Shown: positions 1 to 10,840, counted from the first letter of the stretch. The stretch: DNA of 64,000 nucleotides from Undaria pinnatifida (GCA_012845835.1 JABAKD010000021.1:1439185-1503184), one strand, 5' to 3'. Numbers and translations: made by a program. The notes: generated by a model not told the origin, from the letters alone.

Positions 1-108
1 TACGTTAGCATTATACTTTGCGGTTGCTGTTGTCGTTCTTGCTGCTTCTGCTGCTCCGCAATTTGCTGGTGGTGCTCTGCTGCTAGGAAGGTGTCACATG
101 AATATTTT

Positions 109-960
109 CAGGGTAGTCCTCGGTACCGTTTTTTTTTACGGTACCAGATCGGACGGTATTGCGAAATGACGGTACTTTTCAAACGGTTGACGGTATTTCG
201 ATTTCTCACGGTACCACTTTTGGCGGTACACGGTATCGCCGAATTTGACGGTACTTTTTCGGCGGTATCGAAAAGTGACGGTATTTTCTAGACGGTAGAC
301 GGCTTTTCGATATTTGACGGTACTTTTTTGGCGGTACTGCAAAACGACGGTAGTACCGGTCCCGGTACTGCCAAATTTGACGGTACTTTTTTGAGGGTAC
401 TGAAATATGACGGTTCCGCCACTGAGAAATACAGAATTACGAATGACGAAATACTTGACAGTACCTGCCGGGCGGCGATCAAGCATGCCGGCACCACCCC
501 GCTGATGTTCCTGCATACCTATATAGAACGGACGAATAGAGGCTAGACTAATCGTCGAACCGTCAAGCTGACAAACTCACCAGCCTCACGCGAAACAACA
601 TTTAGACATTTAGCACCAAAATAAGACAATAAAACAATACTACTTCGTACTGTAAACAATAAAACAATAAAACCTAAAACATGAAAACATTCAATGAAAA
701 CTATCACCCTACAATCTTTGACGGTTCTGAATATGACGGTTTTTCTAAACGGGAAACGGTACTTCGCTTATTTGACGGTACTTTTATGGCGGTGCTGCAA
801 AATGACGGTACTTTTTAAACGGTTGACGGTTTTTCGATTTTTGACGGTACCGCCTTCGGCGGTACACGGTTTGCCCAAATATGACGGTATTCCGCGGAGT
901 ACCGGGACCGACGTACAGCACGGGAAAATTACCTCGGGAATTTTCCCGAGGACTACCCTG
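109..960. mobile_element. Non-autonomous hAT-like DNA transposon, complete
   Basis: The element starts and ends with a perfect 15-bp terminal inverted repeat, CAGGGTAGTCCTCGG. It is flanked by an identical 8-bp direct repeat, AATATTTT, at 101-108 and 961-968. An 8-bp target duplication and a CAGGG-type terminus are hallmarks of the hAT superfamily. Both subterminal regions (about 120-430 and 716-900) carry roughly two dozen copies of an ACGGT/GACGGTA motif, the usual arrangement of transposase-binding subterminal repeats. The middle (about 545-700) is AT-rich and unique. No transposase frame is present, so it must have been moved by a partner elsewhere. The intact target duplication suggests recent insertion. 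Confidence 0.85.
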
Positions 961-1004
961 AATATTTTAAACGACCTTCCGTAAAAATTGTGCAGCTGTG
1001 TGTT

Positions 1005-1805
1005 TTACGAAAAATATTTTAAGGACGTCAGCCATGATGAGTTCGACGAATTTCAGGTCAATACTCATCTTTGCAAGCTGTGTTGTTGGTACTCGTAATA
1101 TACTATATGGGTGAGTTTCTATTAGAAGGGGTCCTATTTCTTGTTCACTATAGCGGTAAGTGTTGGTATTTATGCTTTAGGTAGGTAGGTGGGGAATTTT
1201 GAGCTAGATCTAACATCACATCTATGTTATAAATGTATTACTGTAGTTTCCACCATAACATACTGCTCTATCACATGTATGGGAGGCGTTTTATTTTGTT
1301 TTTTCTCTCCCCCGCGGCTTTAATATCGGTAAGAAGAGTACGCTTACAGAATATTATTAGTTATCTTGTATGTTACTCTTAATACAGCATTCGAGAATTT
1401 GAGTCGGCTACTACTCCCCACCCCCCCCTAAAAAATAAAACAAAATAAAATAAAAACTCTGTTGGACACGAACCCACGGTTCCAAATTGATACGCTGTCA
1501 CTCTAACATTTGATAAAGATAATTTTTTAACGACGTCGGGTATGAGTTCGACGAGTTTCGAGTCAGTATTCATATTTTGAAGTTGCTTGCTGGTATTTGT
1601 TCTATGCTATGTATGTGGGTAATTTTTTTTAGGAGGGGTTAGTCTTATACGTATAAACAAAATGTTTTTCTCCACTACTACAACGATTGATTGGTGTTAG
1701 TATTTTCACTTTTTAGGTGGGGAATTTTGAAGTAATCTAACATCATATCTATTTTGTAAATTTATTTCTGTAGTTTCCACTATGTTGCTCTACCATATAT
1801 TATAA
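1005..1805 (+). repeat. Two direct copies of an unknown ~280-bp repeat
   Basis: Two diverged copies lie at about 1005-1285 and 1517-1803. Each begins with a run like TTTTAA(G/C)GACGTC, continues with GAGTTCGACGA, later has TAGGTGGGGAATTTTGA, and ends with a stretch around TGTAGTTTCCAC. Similar head sequence (GACGTCAGC, then GCAAGCTG) recurs at 28855-28915 and, more distantly, near 9195 and 22005. There is no coding frame. The gap between the copies (1440-1520) contains one tRNA-like module on the minus strand, with the B-box-like reverse complement GGGTTCGTGTCC, related to the tandem modules at 3480-3760. Confidence 0.55.
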
Positions 1806-2240
1806 AAAATGAAAATACACTCCAGCTGTGAGATCTAACATTTTGTCGAGACTCATCTTTGCAAGCTGTGTGTGATACTCCGATCGCGCGCATTACGAGT
1901 TGTGTGTCCTCATTAAGGACATAGGTCGGCGACTCCCCTTACAACTACAGTGTAGCTATCAGGGTCAACAGGATGATTTTAGTCAGTCTGTGCGCGGAAA
2001 CTATAAAACCCGTTTCTGAGGGGGACAAAATCTGACAGCTGTGGAAGGAAATGCATCAGTTTATCAAGTGAATCTTGTAAGTCGAATAACCAGTGAGGGG
2101 GAGGGGCGGAGTTTTGAAGGACGTGGGGGCCTGGTTTATATATGTATGGCGGATGGTTTACGGATTGATGGCTTGGTAAGGGTTGTTGGTAATTGTGGTT
2201 TAGTGTGTAGTAAGTACGTTTTCTCTACCTGGGGGTGGTT
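1803..2240 (+). repeat. Family D dispersed repeat, copy 1
   Basis: From GAAAATACACTCCAGCTGTG through GGCGACTCCCCTT and TATAAAACCCGTTTCTGAGG to a guanine-rich tail, this stretch is nearly the same as 12228-12560 and as the reverse complement of 15770-15985 and 21570-21916. It is the 5' part of a long dispersed repeat. The G-rich internal units of the larger copies are only weakly present here. There is no terminal repeat or coding capacity, so the class is unknown. Confidence 0.65.
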
Positions 2241-2356
2241 GTATATTATTATTGTTGTATAATATTTTTCACCGACGGTCTGTAGTGGCGGGTTTCAGGG
2301 GTATGAAGCAAATAGTAGTGATCTAATAGATATGAGTTCCACCCTAAAAATGTATA

Positions 2357-3080
2357 AAATAAATAAATAAATAAATGAATGAATGAATGAATGAATGAAT
2401 GAATGAATGAATGAATTAGTGAATGAATGAATAAATGAATTAGTGAATGAATGAATAAATAAATTAGTGAATGAATGAATAAATGAATGAATGAATTAGT
2501 GAATGAATGAATAAATGAATGAATTAGTGAATGAATGAATGAATGAATGAATGAATGAATGAATGAATGAATGAATGAATGAATGAATGAATGAATGAAT
2601 GAATGAATGAATGAATGAATGAATGAATGAATGAATGAATGAATGAATGAATGAATGAATGAATGAATGAATGAATGAATGAATGAATGAATGAATGAAT
2701 GAATGAATGAATGAATGAATGAATGAATGAATGAATGAATGAATGAATGAATGAATGAATGAATGAATGAATGAATGAATGAATGAATGAATGAATGAAT
2801 GAATGAATGAATGAATGAATGAATGAATGAATGAATGAATGAATGAATGAATGAATGAATGAATGAATGAATGAATGAATGAATGAATGAATGAATGAAT
2901 GAATGAATGAATGAATGCATGAATGAATGAATGAATGAATGAATGAATGAATGCATGAATGAATGAATGAATGAATGAATGAATGGATGGATGGATGAAG
3001 GAATGAATGAATGAATGAATGAATGAATGAATGGATACATTAATGAATGAATGAATGAATGAATGAACGAATGAATGAAT
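2357..3080. repeat. (GAAT)n tetranucleotide microsatellite, ~720 bp
   Basis: A very long, almost pure GAAT array with a short AAAT lead-in. A few variants cluster at the ends (GAATTAGT at 2415-2530; GCAT and GGAT at 2915-3035). The centre, about 2530-2915, is an uninterrupted run. Frames of Phe-Ile-His-Ser on the minus strand are by-products of the array. Confidence 0.97.
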
Positions 3081-3138
3081 ACAAAAAAAAAGAAAATTAA
3101 ACAACAAAAATGATACTACTGTCACCACAACATTCTAT

Positions 3139-3440
3139 CAGTCGCCCCGGTGGCGTATCAGGTTATCCTCGGGCCTGGAATAGGTCAGTTTCGTGAGTTC
3201 GAGCCCCACCGAGTGCATACTACTCGAACTAATTCGTTGGGACTTTTTCTTGTGCACAAATTGACTTGCGGAAAGCGCGAGAGCGTGAGCTAGCAACACT
3301 CGATGAAATATCGACGAGCAGCGGGAATGCTGAACCCTATGCGCAATAAAAAAATTGAAGGCAAGAACCGGGGGGGAGAAGATACGACACCTGTGACCAC
3401 GGCTTGTTGTCCAGGAGAAAAAAAGTAAAAGTGTGAGGAA
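3139..3440 (+). mobile_element. SINE-A retroposon (tRNA-derived), copy 1
   Basis: The head resembles a tRNA. It has an A-box-like GGTGGCGTATCAGG at about 3149-3162 and a B-box-like GAGTTCGAGCCCC at about 3195-3207, close to consensus RNA polymerase III promoter boxes. The body continues through GACTTTTTCTTGTGCACAAA and GGCAAGAACCGGG to a tail containing GTGACCACGGCTTG and A-rich runs. Four other copies with the same order lie at 14424-14712, 17026-17340, 20403-20678 and 55722-55985. The head is too degenerate to be a working tRNA. Confidence 0.8.
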
Positions 3441-3479
3441 AAAAAATCAAAAATAAAATAAAATAAGCATGAAAAAGTC

Positions 3480-3770
3480 CCACCCTAAAAAACAACGGGA
3501 GGCGGTGAGCCTCGAACCCACTGTTCCAAATTAATACGTGGTCACCCCAACATAAAAATTCCCACCCCTAAAGGTCAAAAACAGGAGTCGGTGAGCCTCG
3601 AACCCACGATTCCAAAAAAGTATTACTGCTGTAATAATACGCTGTCACCCCAATATGAAAAATCCCAGCCCCCCCCCCCAAAACAAGAACAAAACAAACA
3701 AAGAGAGTCGTTAAGCTTCGAACCCACGGTTCAAAATTGAAAGTTTGTTAACCTGACACACTAACTACTC
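3480..3770 (-). repeat. Three tandem tRNA-like modules
   Basis: On the minus strand, three modules each read roughly TTGGGGTGACAGCG, then TTGGAA..GTGGGTTCGAGGCTC. B-box-like segments fall near 3508-3522, 3594-3608 and 3714-3728. They are separated by A-rich or C-rich spacers with CCCACCCTAAAAA-like sequence. A single relative lies at 1455-1515. The order A-box then B-box suggests a decayed tRNA-derived retroposon multiplied in tandem, not functional tRNA genes. Confidence 0.5.
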
Positions 3771-3811
3771 GTACATCAACGGTATTCATATTGACAAATT
3801 ACAAGGGCTCC

Positions 3812-3843
3812 GCATGGGTGCCGGCGAATGCCGGCGCCCATGC
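3812..3843. other. Strong 14-bp hairpin
   Basis: GCATGGGTGCCGGC is followed by a GAAT loop and its reverse complement with one mismatch. It stands alone between the tRNA-like modules and unannotated sequence, so no role can be assigned. It is too GC-rich to arise easily by chance in this AT-richer stretch. Confidence 0.6.
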
Positions 3844-3989
3844 TTCGGGTAGGGCAGGGCAGCACTTCGACCACTTAAGGTGTAGCTGTCCGATTTGGCA
3901 TGCATTGAACTTCAAAGTAATGCCAAGAGTTTCATACGAACATGGGATTCTGAAAGTCATGCTTTGACAAAAGAAAAAACGTAATATTA

Positions 3990-4630
3990 TACAATAAAGA
4001 AGGCAAGGATAGGCGAAACAAACTGTTAAATGCGCCGTCAAGTAAAAGTTGGCGTCTATCAAACAAAAATACCGAAAAGAGTATTATTGAGAACCTGCGT
4101 CGCCTCTAGGCGAAACAAAAGAGGCCTTGGCATTAATGAAGAGACTGCACTGCTGTCCCCGTGGCAATCGAGGTTCGAAGTCGACCGGATGCAAAGTCGG
4201 TTTGCATCAAACGTCGACATGAGGACATGTCAGCCGGCGAGGTTTTGGAAGAAGATTGCTTTGTTTGTTACGTGAAGGCTGTCGCATTGATTGGTCTGCG
4301 TGGTCGCGGGCGAGGAGGAAAACGTAGAAGAGGAGGGCGATCTCTCGTTGAGGCGGCGTTGTCTAAGATTGGTGCGGGGGTGGCTTTGCTCGTACGGGAG
4401 GTTGGCGTAGCGCTTCTTCTCTCTTTTTTCTCGGGAAGGCGGGATATGTGTGTCTGCTGTCTTTTCTTCGTGGGGGCTTTCACGTTGTCGAAATTGGACG
4501 CGTCCCCTCAATGCATAATATCCGGAGTATCTCTACCATGACGACTGCTGATAGTGCCGTGCGTATTTCCTAGAGACTGACATATTATTTACTGGTAGTA
4601 ATAATAATATACCTTTGCAACATTTTTTTT
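3990..4630. other. No clear gene; open frame near 4140-4540
   Basis: A plus-strand frame runs across 4161-4541 without stops but has only a GTG start. Its first part (about 4190-4270) has coding-like composition and its second half is Arg/Gly- and then hydrophobic-rich. No family is recognised. It could be part of an exon or chance. Confidence 0.2.
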
Positions 4631-4972
4631 CTTCATCCCATTTATTATCCCCGCACCACTCTCGCGCTCCCTCCCAGTAGTAACTCAGATCCGGGGTCAA
4701 TAGCGGGCCCTCCTCCTCCCTCCCCACTTCAGCACGTGCTTTCATTTTTACCGCCAGGAGAATCCAGCATTTTCTTCCCTCGTCGACTCGCGTCGAACCA
4801 ACCCACGCTGCTAGGCGCTCTCAGCAGTTGATTGATGCCTGTTTTTTTTTGCATTTTTGGAAATAAAGTCAAATCTCATCGTGGTGGGTGTCGAACTCAA
4901 GGGCAACCAAACGTTAGTAATATTCGAGGGTAAAACCACTATTATTAATAGACCACCGGGGCGGCCGGCTGA
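4631..4972 (-). mobile_element. SINE-B retroposon (tRNA-derived), copy 1
   Basis: On the minus strand the element starts with AGCCGGCCGCCCCGGTGGTC, an A-box-like tRNA head, and has a B-box-like GAGTTCGACACCC at about 4888-4901. The body runs through AACTGCTGAGAGCGCC and GATCCGGATC-like sequence to a T-rich end near 4631. The copy at 28425-28763 has the same layout over its whole ~340 bp. Its body differs from SINE-A although the first bases of the heads are alike. Confidence 0.75.
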
Positions 4973-4976
4973 CAAA

Positions 4977-5529
4977 TGATTAAAAAAAAACAGGATCTTT
5001 GCATAGATTACATTCCCTCCCCCATATTGTATGATATTACGATGGTTGACGCGATATGTATAAAATAAAGCGCCAAATACCTAAATATCAGCGTACGCGG
5101 AGTTTTAGATATCATGAATAACGAACGACCGCGATGGCAGAGCACGGCAAAGCAGAGCGCGTCGCTCTGCTGAGCTAGCGGTGCGCTGCTGAGCTGAGCC
5201 GCAGGGCATCGCAGGGAACTGCACGGCACTTCGTTGCTGTAAGCTATAGCGCTGCGATGGGGTGCTGGGCGGTGTCGAGCTGATGAGCCAAGCCCAGATC
5301 TCAGCCGCTGAAGCTTCGTCAAGTACAAAACAAATGATGCGAATCAAAGAAAAGCTAAAGCTGGACCGTTCTGCAACTAATGCACAGCTGTCAGGCGGCA
5401 ATTAGCGGCAGTAGGAAGTTCAACTTACTAGACAAAAAGGAAGAAAAAATCGCGAAAAAGTTCAAAATCGTGTTGGCAGAAAAACCAAGTTTGCAGGAAG
5501 CAGCTGAAAGGTGAAGAAACAGGCAATAT
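4977..5529. other. No gene seen; AGC-rich low-complexity patch
   Basis: The stretch 5105-5250 is rich in GCAG/CTGAGC words and short internal inverted repeats. The remainder is ordinary. No frame has coding character. Confidence 0.4.
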
Positions 5530-5965
5530 TTCAGTTGTTGTTGTTGTTGTCGTTCTCACAATAACTCGCATAATCAAGTCCGTGGTCACAGGACAGGCTC
5601 CAGTCACTCTGGAGCTGAGGAATACCCCAGGGGAAAAACACAAACCAAAGGTGGTACACGCATAAATCACGGCTGACGCAATTCATGCCTCCACCAGAAA
5701 CATATAAAAGTGAAATCGGGAGTCAGTCTACGATGTGCCAGGTCCATACCGGTGCATACTTCTCATTACTCGCCCCTGGGAAAACCGACTATACCGCTTG
5801 CCAACCAAGAAATACTACCACGTATATATTACACGTGGTATCTATCACTACGCATGCGCACAACAGACGCAAGTCAATTGGAAAAAAGAAACAAACAAAG
5901 AAGAGAAAGGAAAGGAAATAAATGGGTGCATGGGGCCAAGAAAAAAAAGAAAAAGAAAAGGTAAA
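5530..5965 (-). mobile_element. Family J retroposon, copy 1 (AAC-tailed)
   Basis: Read on the minus strand, the 3' end is CTGTGACCACGGACTTGATT, then GCGAG, then GTGAGAAC(AAC)n at 5534-5560. Upstream it carries GGAATGAATTGCGTCAGC-like and pyrimidine-rich segments. The same order is seen at 19228-20012 and, on the plus strand, at 35040-35768. A short-repeat tail after a unique 3' end is typical of non-LTR retroposons. No reverse transcriptase is present, so this is a truncated LINE tail or a SINE. Confidence 0.65.
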
Positions 5966-6315
5966 TAAATTTTGGGGGGTCTACTGGCGAGTCTTGCCAC
6001 CAGCACGATGCCACGTGGTTTTTCGACGATCTACAGCAGTACTACGAACGACTTCCGATACACCCACCGAAGCACGGACCACCGGACAAATACGCGACCG
6101 ACAGCTGGCCGTGGTTGTCACGTGTCTCTGTGTTGGGGGCCCCTGTGCGCTGCCTCTTGTTGGCTCTTGTTTGGGTAAAACATGCGGTGTGCTCGATGGT
6201 CTCACGGCACCAGAATCAGAACGTCCGCTCGTACGACGTATCATTCTTACAGGAAATAAATGTAATACGACCTGGTATTTTTTTCTCCATCAATATGAAC
6301 ATAAAAACGGTTGTT

Positions 6316-6984
6316 ATATATTGGACAGGGTGATGCGTGTACGACTAAACTTGCCAACGGCACTCGTACTGCACTTTGAGCTATCTGCTGTGGTTCTAGT
6401 TGCTACTAGTTGCTGCTGTATGTGCTAGAAGTTTCGCCCTTCGGCTACTGCTGCTGCACCTGATGTTGTGTGTTTACCAATGTTGTCAGTTGGCGTTCAT
6501 GCTGGTCGTACATACTGCTGTTCTCACCCAGTACGTACGGGTTTCCTCGTACCTCGACGGCACGACGACGAGCTCAAAACAGAAGGGAGGTGACATGAAA
6601 TGGCATGGGCAATGGCCACATAGAGGCGAGCACAGCGGGATAGTTCGCTGCGAATCAACCGCACTAGTTCATGCCTACAGCAGAGGCTGCCTGGAGTGTC
6701 AGCGGCCGTGCTAAAGCCAAGGCCAAAGGCCGAAGAGACGGCTCTTTTACCTGCTTGAGATGCTGTTATATATAGACTATTGGACAGAGTGATGCGTGTA
6801 CGACTAAACTTGCCAACTGCACTCGTACTGCACTTTGAGCTATCCGCTGCGGTTCTGGTTGCTACTAGTTGCTGCAGTATGTGCTAGAAGTTTCGTTCTT
6901 CGGCTACTGCTGCTGCATGCACCTGATGTTGTGTGTTTGCCAATGCCGTCAGTTGGCGTTCATGCTCGTCGTACATACTGTTCT
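6316..6984. repeat. ~205-bp direct duplication (6316-6522 and 6770-6984)
   Basis: Both copies run from ATTGGACAG(G/A)GTGATGCGTG through AACTTGCCAAC, GTTGCTACTAGTTGCTGC and AGTTGGCGTTCATGCT to GTCGTACATACTG. They differ at only a few sites, so the duplication is young. The spacer (6523-6769) holds no recognisable gene. Confidence 0.8.
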
Positions 6985-7011
6985 CGGGGAGTGATAATCT
7001 CGCAGACATAG

Positions 7012-7096
7012 GCGGAATCTAAACCTCGCCCACGGGCACGTATAAGAACCATCCCCGGATTTCCACCGTCGTATTACGGTTCGCTGTGTTTGAAAA
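7012..7096 (-). repeat. Short dispersed repeat, inverted relative of 8250-8330
   Basis: The reverse complement of this stretch matches 8250-8330 through ACCGTAATA(T/C)GACGGTGGAA, CCGGGGATGGTT and GCCCACGGG. Both copies contain a small hairpin around CCTCGCCCACGGG. The role is unknown. Confidence 0.5.
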
Positions 7097-7100
7097 CTTG

Positions 7101-7615
7101 GTGCTAGCTGCTGGCTGCTGCTGCTGGCTGCTGCTGTGCCGGTAGCTTAAAACTAGCACCAAACTACCGTTTCGTTTATATCATATGCTTGCTCATCTAA
7201 AGTTTCCAGATCTCACGGTTGATTGACAGCCAGCCGTGGTTCCCTCAATGACGGAAGTTGTGGGCTGAAGTTGTACTGTAAATGGGTGCCGAAAGCTAGC
7301 TGTAAGGCAGCTATTTGGCACGTGTTCCTCTTTTCCTCTACACGTACATTATGCACTGCTGTTGTCTACTGCTGTTGTGGGTAGGTTGCGTAATATTCAA
7401 GTTATAGACTACACTGCTGTGGGTGCGCTTGCACATCGTCCTGTTATAGTTCCTGGATACAACAGGCACGTCAGACTGACACTATTCTTGGGCACCTACG
7501 GAGAGCAAGCGTGGGATATTCTTCCCTCTGCGGGTGTGTGATGTGTGTAGGCTGCACTACTGCTTGCTGTGTACTTACTGTACATGTACACATGTATGTA
7601 TGCATATGTGACTGA
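7101..7615. other. No gene seen; CTG-rich stretch
   Basis: Repeated GCTGCTG words (7105-7140, 7360-7380) and no coding frame with plausible composition on either strand. Confidence 0.4.
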
Positions 7616-7852
7616 TTCTACGATAGCCTCCCCCAAAACCAGCGATGTTCTTTAACGAACGTTTTGGGGCTGCTCGACAGAAGGAAGGATACTATCGAAA
7701 GAAAGGTATCCACACATTTTCTTGCGTGCAAAGGTCTATCGATCGATGGCGTCGGGGTGTCGAGGGACACCGTGTTTCAGTAGTTACGACCGGGAGCTGG
7801 TTTTGAAACCGGCGATTTCGATAAATAAATGTTAGGGGGGCTACCGTAGAAA
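7616..7852 (+). mobile_element. MITE-1, copy 1
   Basis: A ~235-bp element with terminal inverted repeats TTCTACGATAGCC(T)CCCC and, inverted at the right end, TTTCTACGGTAGCCCCCC. The body contains TCTTTAACGAACG, TATCGATCGATGGCGTCGGG and GGGAGCTGGTTTTGAAACC. Other copies lie at 32642-32900 (minus), 47486-47724 (minus), 57127-57378 (plus) and a 3' half at 36757-36876. There is no coding sequence. A target duplication is not convincing. Confidence 0.8.
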
Positions 7853-7860
7853 GACTAATG

Positions 7861-8232
7861 TACTGCGTGCTGCATGCATGCAGCGGTCGCGGTGTCCACA
7901 GCACGTGCAAATCGTCCTCGATTTCGACGATTTCTCACTCGTAGGGGCTGAAGTCCGGCCTTCAGTGTGTGGGGTATGTAGTCTAGGTGTGATATTGCTG
8001 CATGTAGTGGTGGTCGTGGGGCTGTAGGAGCAACGCCAGCACCTACGTGTGTGGGGCTGCACTACGTACTGCTGCTGTGGCGGCCTAAACAGCACCTGCA
8101 AATCGTCATCGATTTTGCCAATTTCTAGCTTTCAGGGGCTGAAAGTCGAGCCTTGAGTGTACAGGGGTGTCCAGGTGTCATATTGCTGCATATCTCGGTG
8201 GCCATGGTGCTGTAGGGGCGGTGCCAGCACCC
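7861..8232. repeat. Tandem duplication, ~185-bp unit
   Basis: Two units (about 7861-8048 and 8060-8232) share CAGCAC(G/C)TGCAAATCGTC, GATTT, AGGGGCTGAA, CCTT.AGTGT, ATATTGCTGCAT and GTGCCAGCACC-like ends. They are clearly homologous but diverged. No frame is conserved between them. Confidence 0.65.
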
Positions 8233-8333
8233 TCGTTGATGCCCGCGAATTCGCACACTGCAAACCGTAATATGACGGTGGAAACCCGGGGATGGTTATT
8301 ATACCTCGCCCACGGGGACATATAATAACCATC

Positions 8334-8875
8334 GTATGCGATTCGCGGAACTGGAATTCTCGGTCGAATATGGCTTGGTTCGAGCGCCGCCTTCGGGGGG
8401 CGGCTCCAACGCCCCTCGCCCTGCCGTGTCCGTTCCGCACATCGACGTGAACGCGGACGGGCGCCGAGCGAGGCGAGCGAGTGTCGAGGAGGAATTTTGG
8501 AAAAATTGTTGAATCTTAATGGCTGCAACGCCTGAATGATTTACAAAATTGGCATCATTTCCAAACGGTACGTGATAATGTTTGGAATTTTGCGAACTGT
8601 GTTCTCACCCGGTACGCAAAATTCCAAACATTATCACGTACCGTTTGGAAATGATGCCAATTTTGTAAATCATTCAGGCGTTGCAGCCATTAAGATTCAA
8701 CAGTTTTTCCAAAATTCCTCCTCGACACTCGCTCGTCTCGCTCGGCGCCCGTCCGCGTTCACGTCGATGTGCGGAACGGACACGGCAGGGCGAGGGGCGT
8801 TGGAGCCGCCCCCCGAAGGCGGCGCTCGAACCAAGCCATATTCGACCGAGAATTCCAGTTCCGCGAATGGCATAC
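8334..8875. repeat. Near-perfect 261-bp fold-back (hairpin) with 20-bp loop
   Basis: The left arm 8334-8594 and right arm 8615-8875 are exact reverse complements without gaps: paired positions always sum to 17209. Only about three mismatches were found (near 8340, 8474 and 8506). The loop is 8595-8614. The right arm continues outward as TTAGGCCGAGACAAAAAA, matching the single-arm relative at 29664-29880. The left arm is therefore the inverted duplicate. Transcription would give a ~260-bp double-stranded RNA. Confidence 0.9.
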
Positions 8876-10200
8876 TTAGGCCGAGACAAAAAACTCCGGA
8901 CCAAAGTCCATGACACCAAGGAATGATTTTATATATGTTTATGTTTTTATAAATGAGTCTATTTCCGTTCTCTTATTATTTCGGTTTGATTAAGATTTTC
9001 GTTTGAAACAGAGTTAGTAGATCTGATCGCACTGAATATTAATCTTTATACGATACCCATTTCATCACGTACAAGTTAATTACACTCGCTATTTGTACTA
9101 CCGAGGTTACTGAGTCAGGTCATATACATGAAGATCTAGCAACCAGATTTAATTCACAAACAACATAAAATAAATGAAACACACCGGTCTATAAGACTAA
9201 ATAATGTACCACGCAGCTTGCAGAGTTGAGTCTCAATCATTCAATCGGTCGTACTCACAGTTGATATTGTTCTAGTTTTTTTTTAAATATTTAGCGCCGC
9301 TTTCACCCTCACTACCCCCGGGGGAATGCTTTCGTTCAAACAAATTGCAGCGAAAACTTTAACTTCAATGTCGATTGCCAGACAGAAGGGAATTGTTTTC
9401 CCATCAATCGAGTATCTGGCTCTGCTGTGGGTTCTATACTTAGTGTATTAAATGTGCGCTTTCTTCCAGTTAGTTGCCGTCATCTTTCGCATTTAGTCTT
9501 CATGTATGTGGGCATTGATTGATGAACGAGAGGTTGCTGTTGCCGCCACGAAGCTGGGAGCAGTCTCGGACGCCCAAGAAGTACTTCGGGGTGCGCCGAT
9601 CGGAGCCTTTGGAAACAACAGTAGTAGCAGTGCTTCGCGCTGAGGGTGCACATTACACACACGCTAACAGCAGATTCTCAATCACACGTCGACTTTCATC
9701 AGGCGGGAGTTCATTTTCTCCAATGTCGCCCTCTCAGGTCGACTGCACATCATCTGCGTGCCTCGTGGATTTTTTGATCGGTAGGGTAAACAAAGAACGG
9801 CTCTAGGACCGGTATGGGGTCATCCCACGCTAGGTAGGAGTTGCATTTTTTGAGCCAAGATATTTCTGGCCGGTGAGCTCCTCTAAAAGCAAGTTAGAAC
9901 TACCCGATAGTTGAATAATTTTACGAGTATAACCCCCCCCCCACTAACACAATAAATGGCGACAGATACGCTTTATAACTCGTACATAGATTGGGATCAA
10001 TGAGGTCTCTCTGCTGCGATCAGCCGGAGACTTCTCACCCAGGGCTACTACCCCCGCGTTGGTTCCTTGGCAGTAAACGCGGCACCTCGTCGCAGAGAGT
10101 AGTAGTAGTAGTTGTTTACCCATTACCCTGGTACAAAATAATACTGACATGTCGTTGTCAGCGTATCTCGCGCACAATGATGGGCGGGCGGGATGGTCTG
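8876..10200. other. No gene seen; weak ORF at 9522-9806
   Basis: Mostly AT-rich sequence. At 9195-9270 is a fragment (CACGCAGCTTGCA, ATTCAATCGG) shared with 21995-22050. A 94-codon frame with an ATG at 9522 ends at 9806; its Ser/Arg-rich sequence matches no family and may be chance. A C9 run lies near 9935. Confidence 0.35.
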
Positions 10201-10214
10201 ATTTCCCCAACCGG

Positions 10215-10840
10215 CTCCTACTCTAGCTGCAGCGCACGGGAGCCGACGATGTAAGTGGGTGATCATCTTGATTTTTCTGTACTGCTATCATGCTTTTCTC
10301 CCAACCCGGGGACGGTCTTCTTCCGTCCCCGAGGTTTTGCTCCAAGATTACTGCTGAAACATTTCGCCGACGCTTTATCTCGTACCAGGCATATAGTTTG
10401 GGGCCAATGGGGCCTCTCCGCTGCGGCATGAGGTCACACTCATACTTGTGCCCCCTTTGCCCTTCTCTCAGGGCGCAGTTAATTTGTCTCGTGTTAGCAT
10501 TCTTCCTTCGGGTTTCTTGTCCTTATGATACCCAAACTTGTTGTTGTTGTTGTTCTCACATTAACTCGCATAATCAAGTCCTATAGTACCTTGACCCCTG
10601 GTCGATTCGGCTTCGACCTCGTTCGAGGTAGAGTCGCAGCGACAGCTGCGACGGCCATGGTTGTCAAGTAGGCTCTGTTTTCCCTGACCGCTTCCTACTC
10701 TCTCTAGCTGCTGTGCAATGGAGCCGACGAAGCAAGTGGGATCGTCTTGCTTTTTCTCTACAGCTACCAGGCTTTTCTCCCACCCCGGGGACAGCCTTCT
10801 TCACCGTCCCCGTGGTTTTGCTCCAAGATTGCAATACGTA
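10215..10840. repeat. Direct duplication of ~140 bp with an internal hairpin
   Basis: Copies at about 10215-10355 and 10692-10838 share GAGCCGACGA, AAGTGGG, TTTTTCT.TAC, GCTTTTCTCCCA, CCCGGGGAC and GGTTTTGCTCCAAGATT. In the first copy GGGGACGG-TCTTCTT-CCGTCCCC forms an 8-bp stem. The second copy has partly lost it. Between them (10535-10595) is a family J tail fragment on the minus strand, with the tail part (GTT)n at its start. Confidence 0.6.

Noticed and set aside
1379..1573. Minus-strand frame over the tRNA-like module
   Set aside because: It overlaps a tRNA-derived repeat and has no coding signature.
2249..3128. Long minus-strand frames of repeating Phe-Ile-His-Ser
   Set aside because: They arise from translating the GAAT microsatellite. 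Every frame of a pure tetranucleotide without stop words is open.
3139..3215. A functional tRNA gene
   Set aside because: Only A- and B-box-like words are kept. The acceptor stem does not pair and the same sequence heads a dispersed SINE.
8178..8926. Arg-rich frames of ~80-125 codons on both strands around 8.2-8.9 kb
   Set aside because: They are mirror images created by the fold-back arms. The relative at 29.7 kb does not keep the frame.
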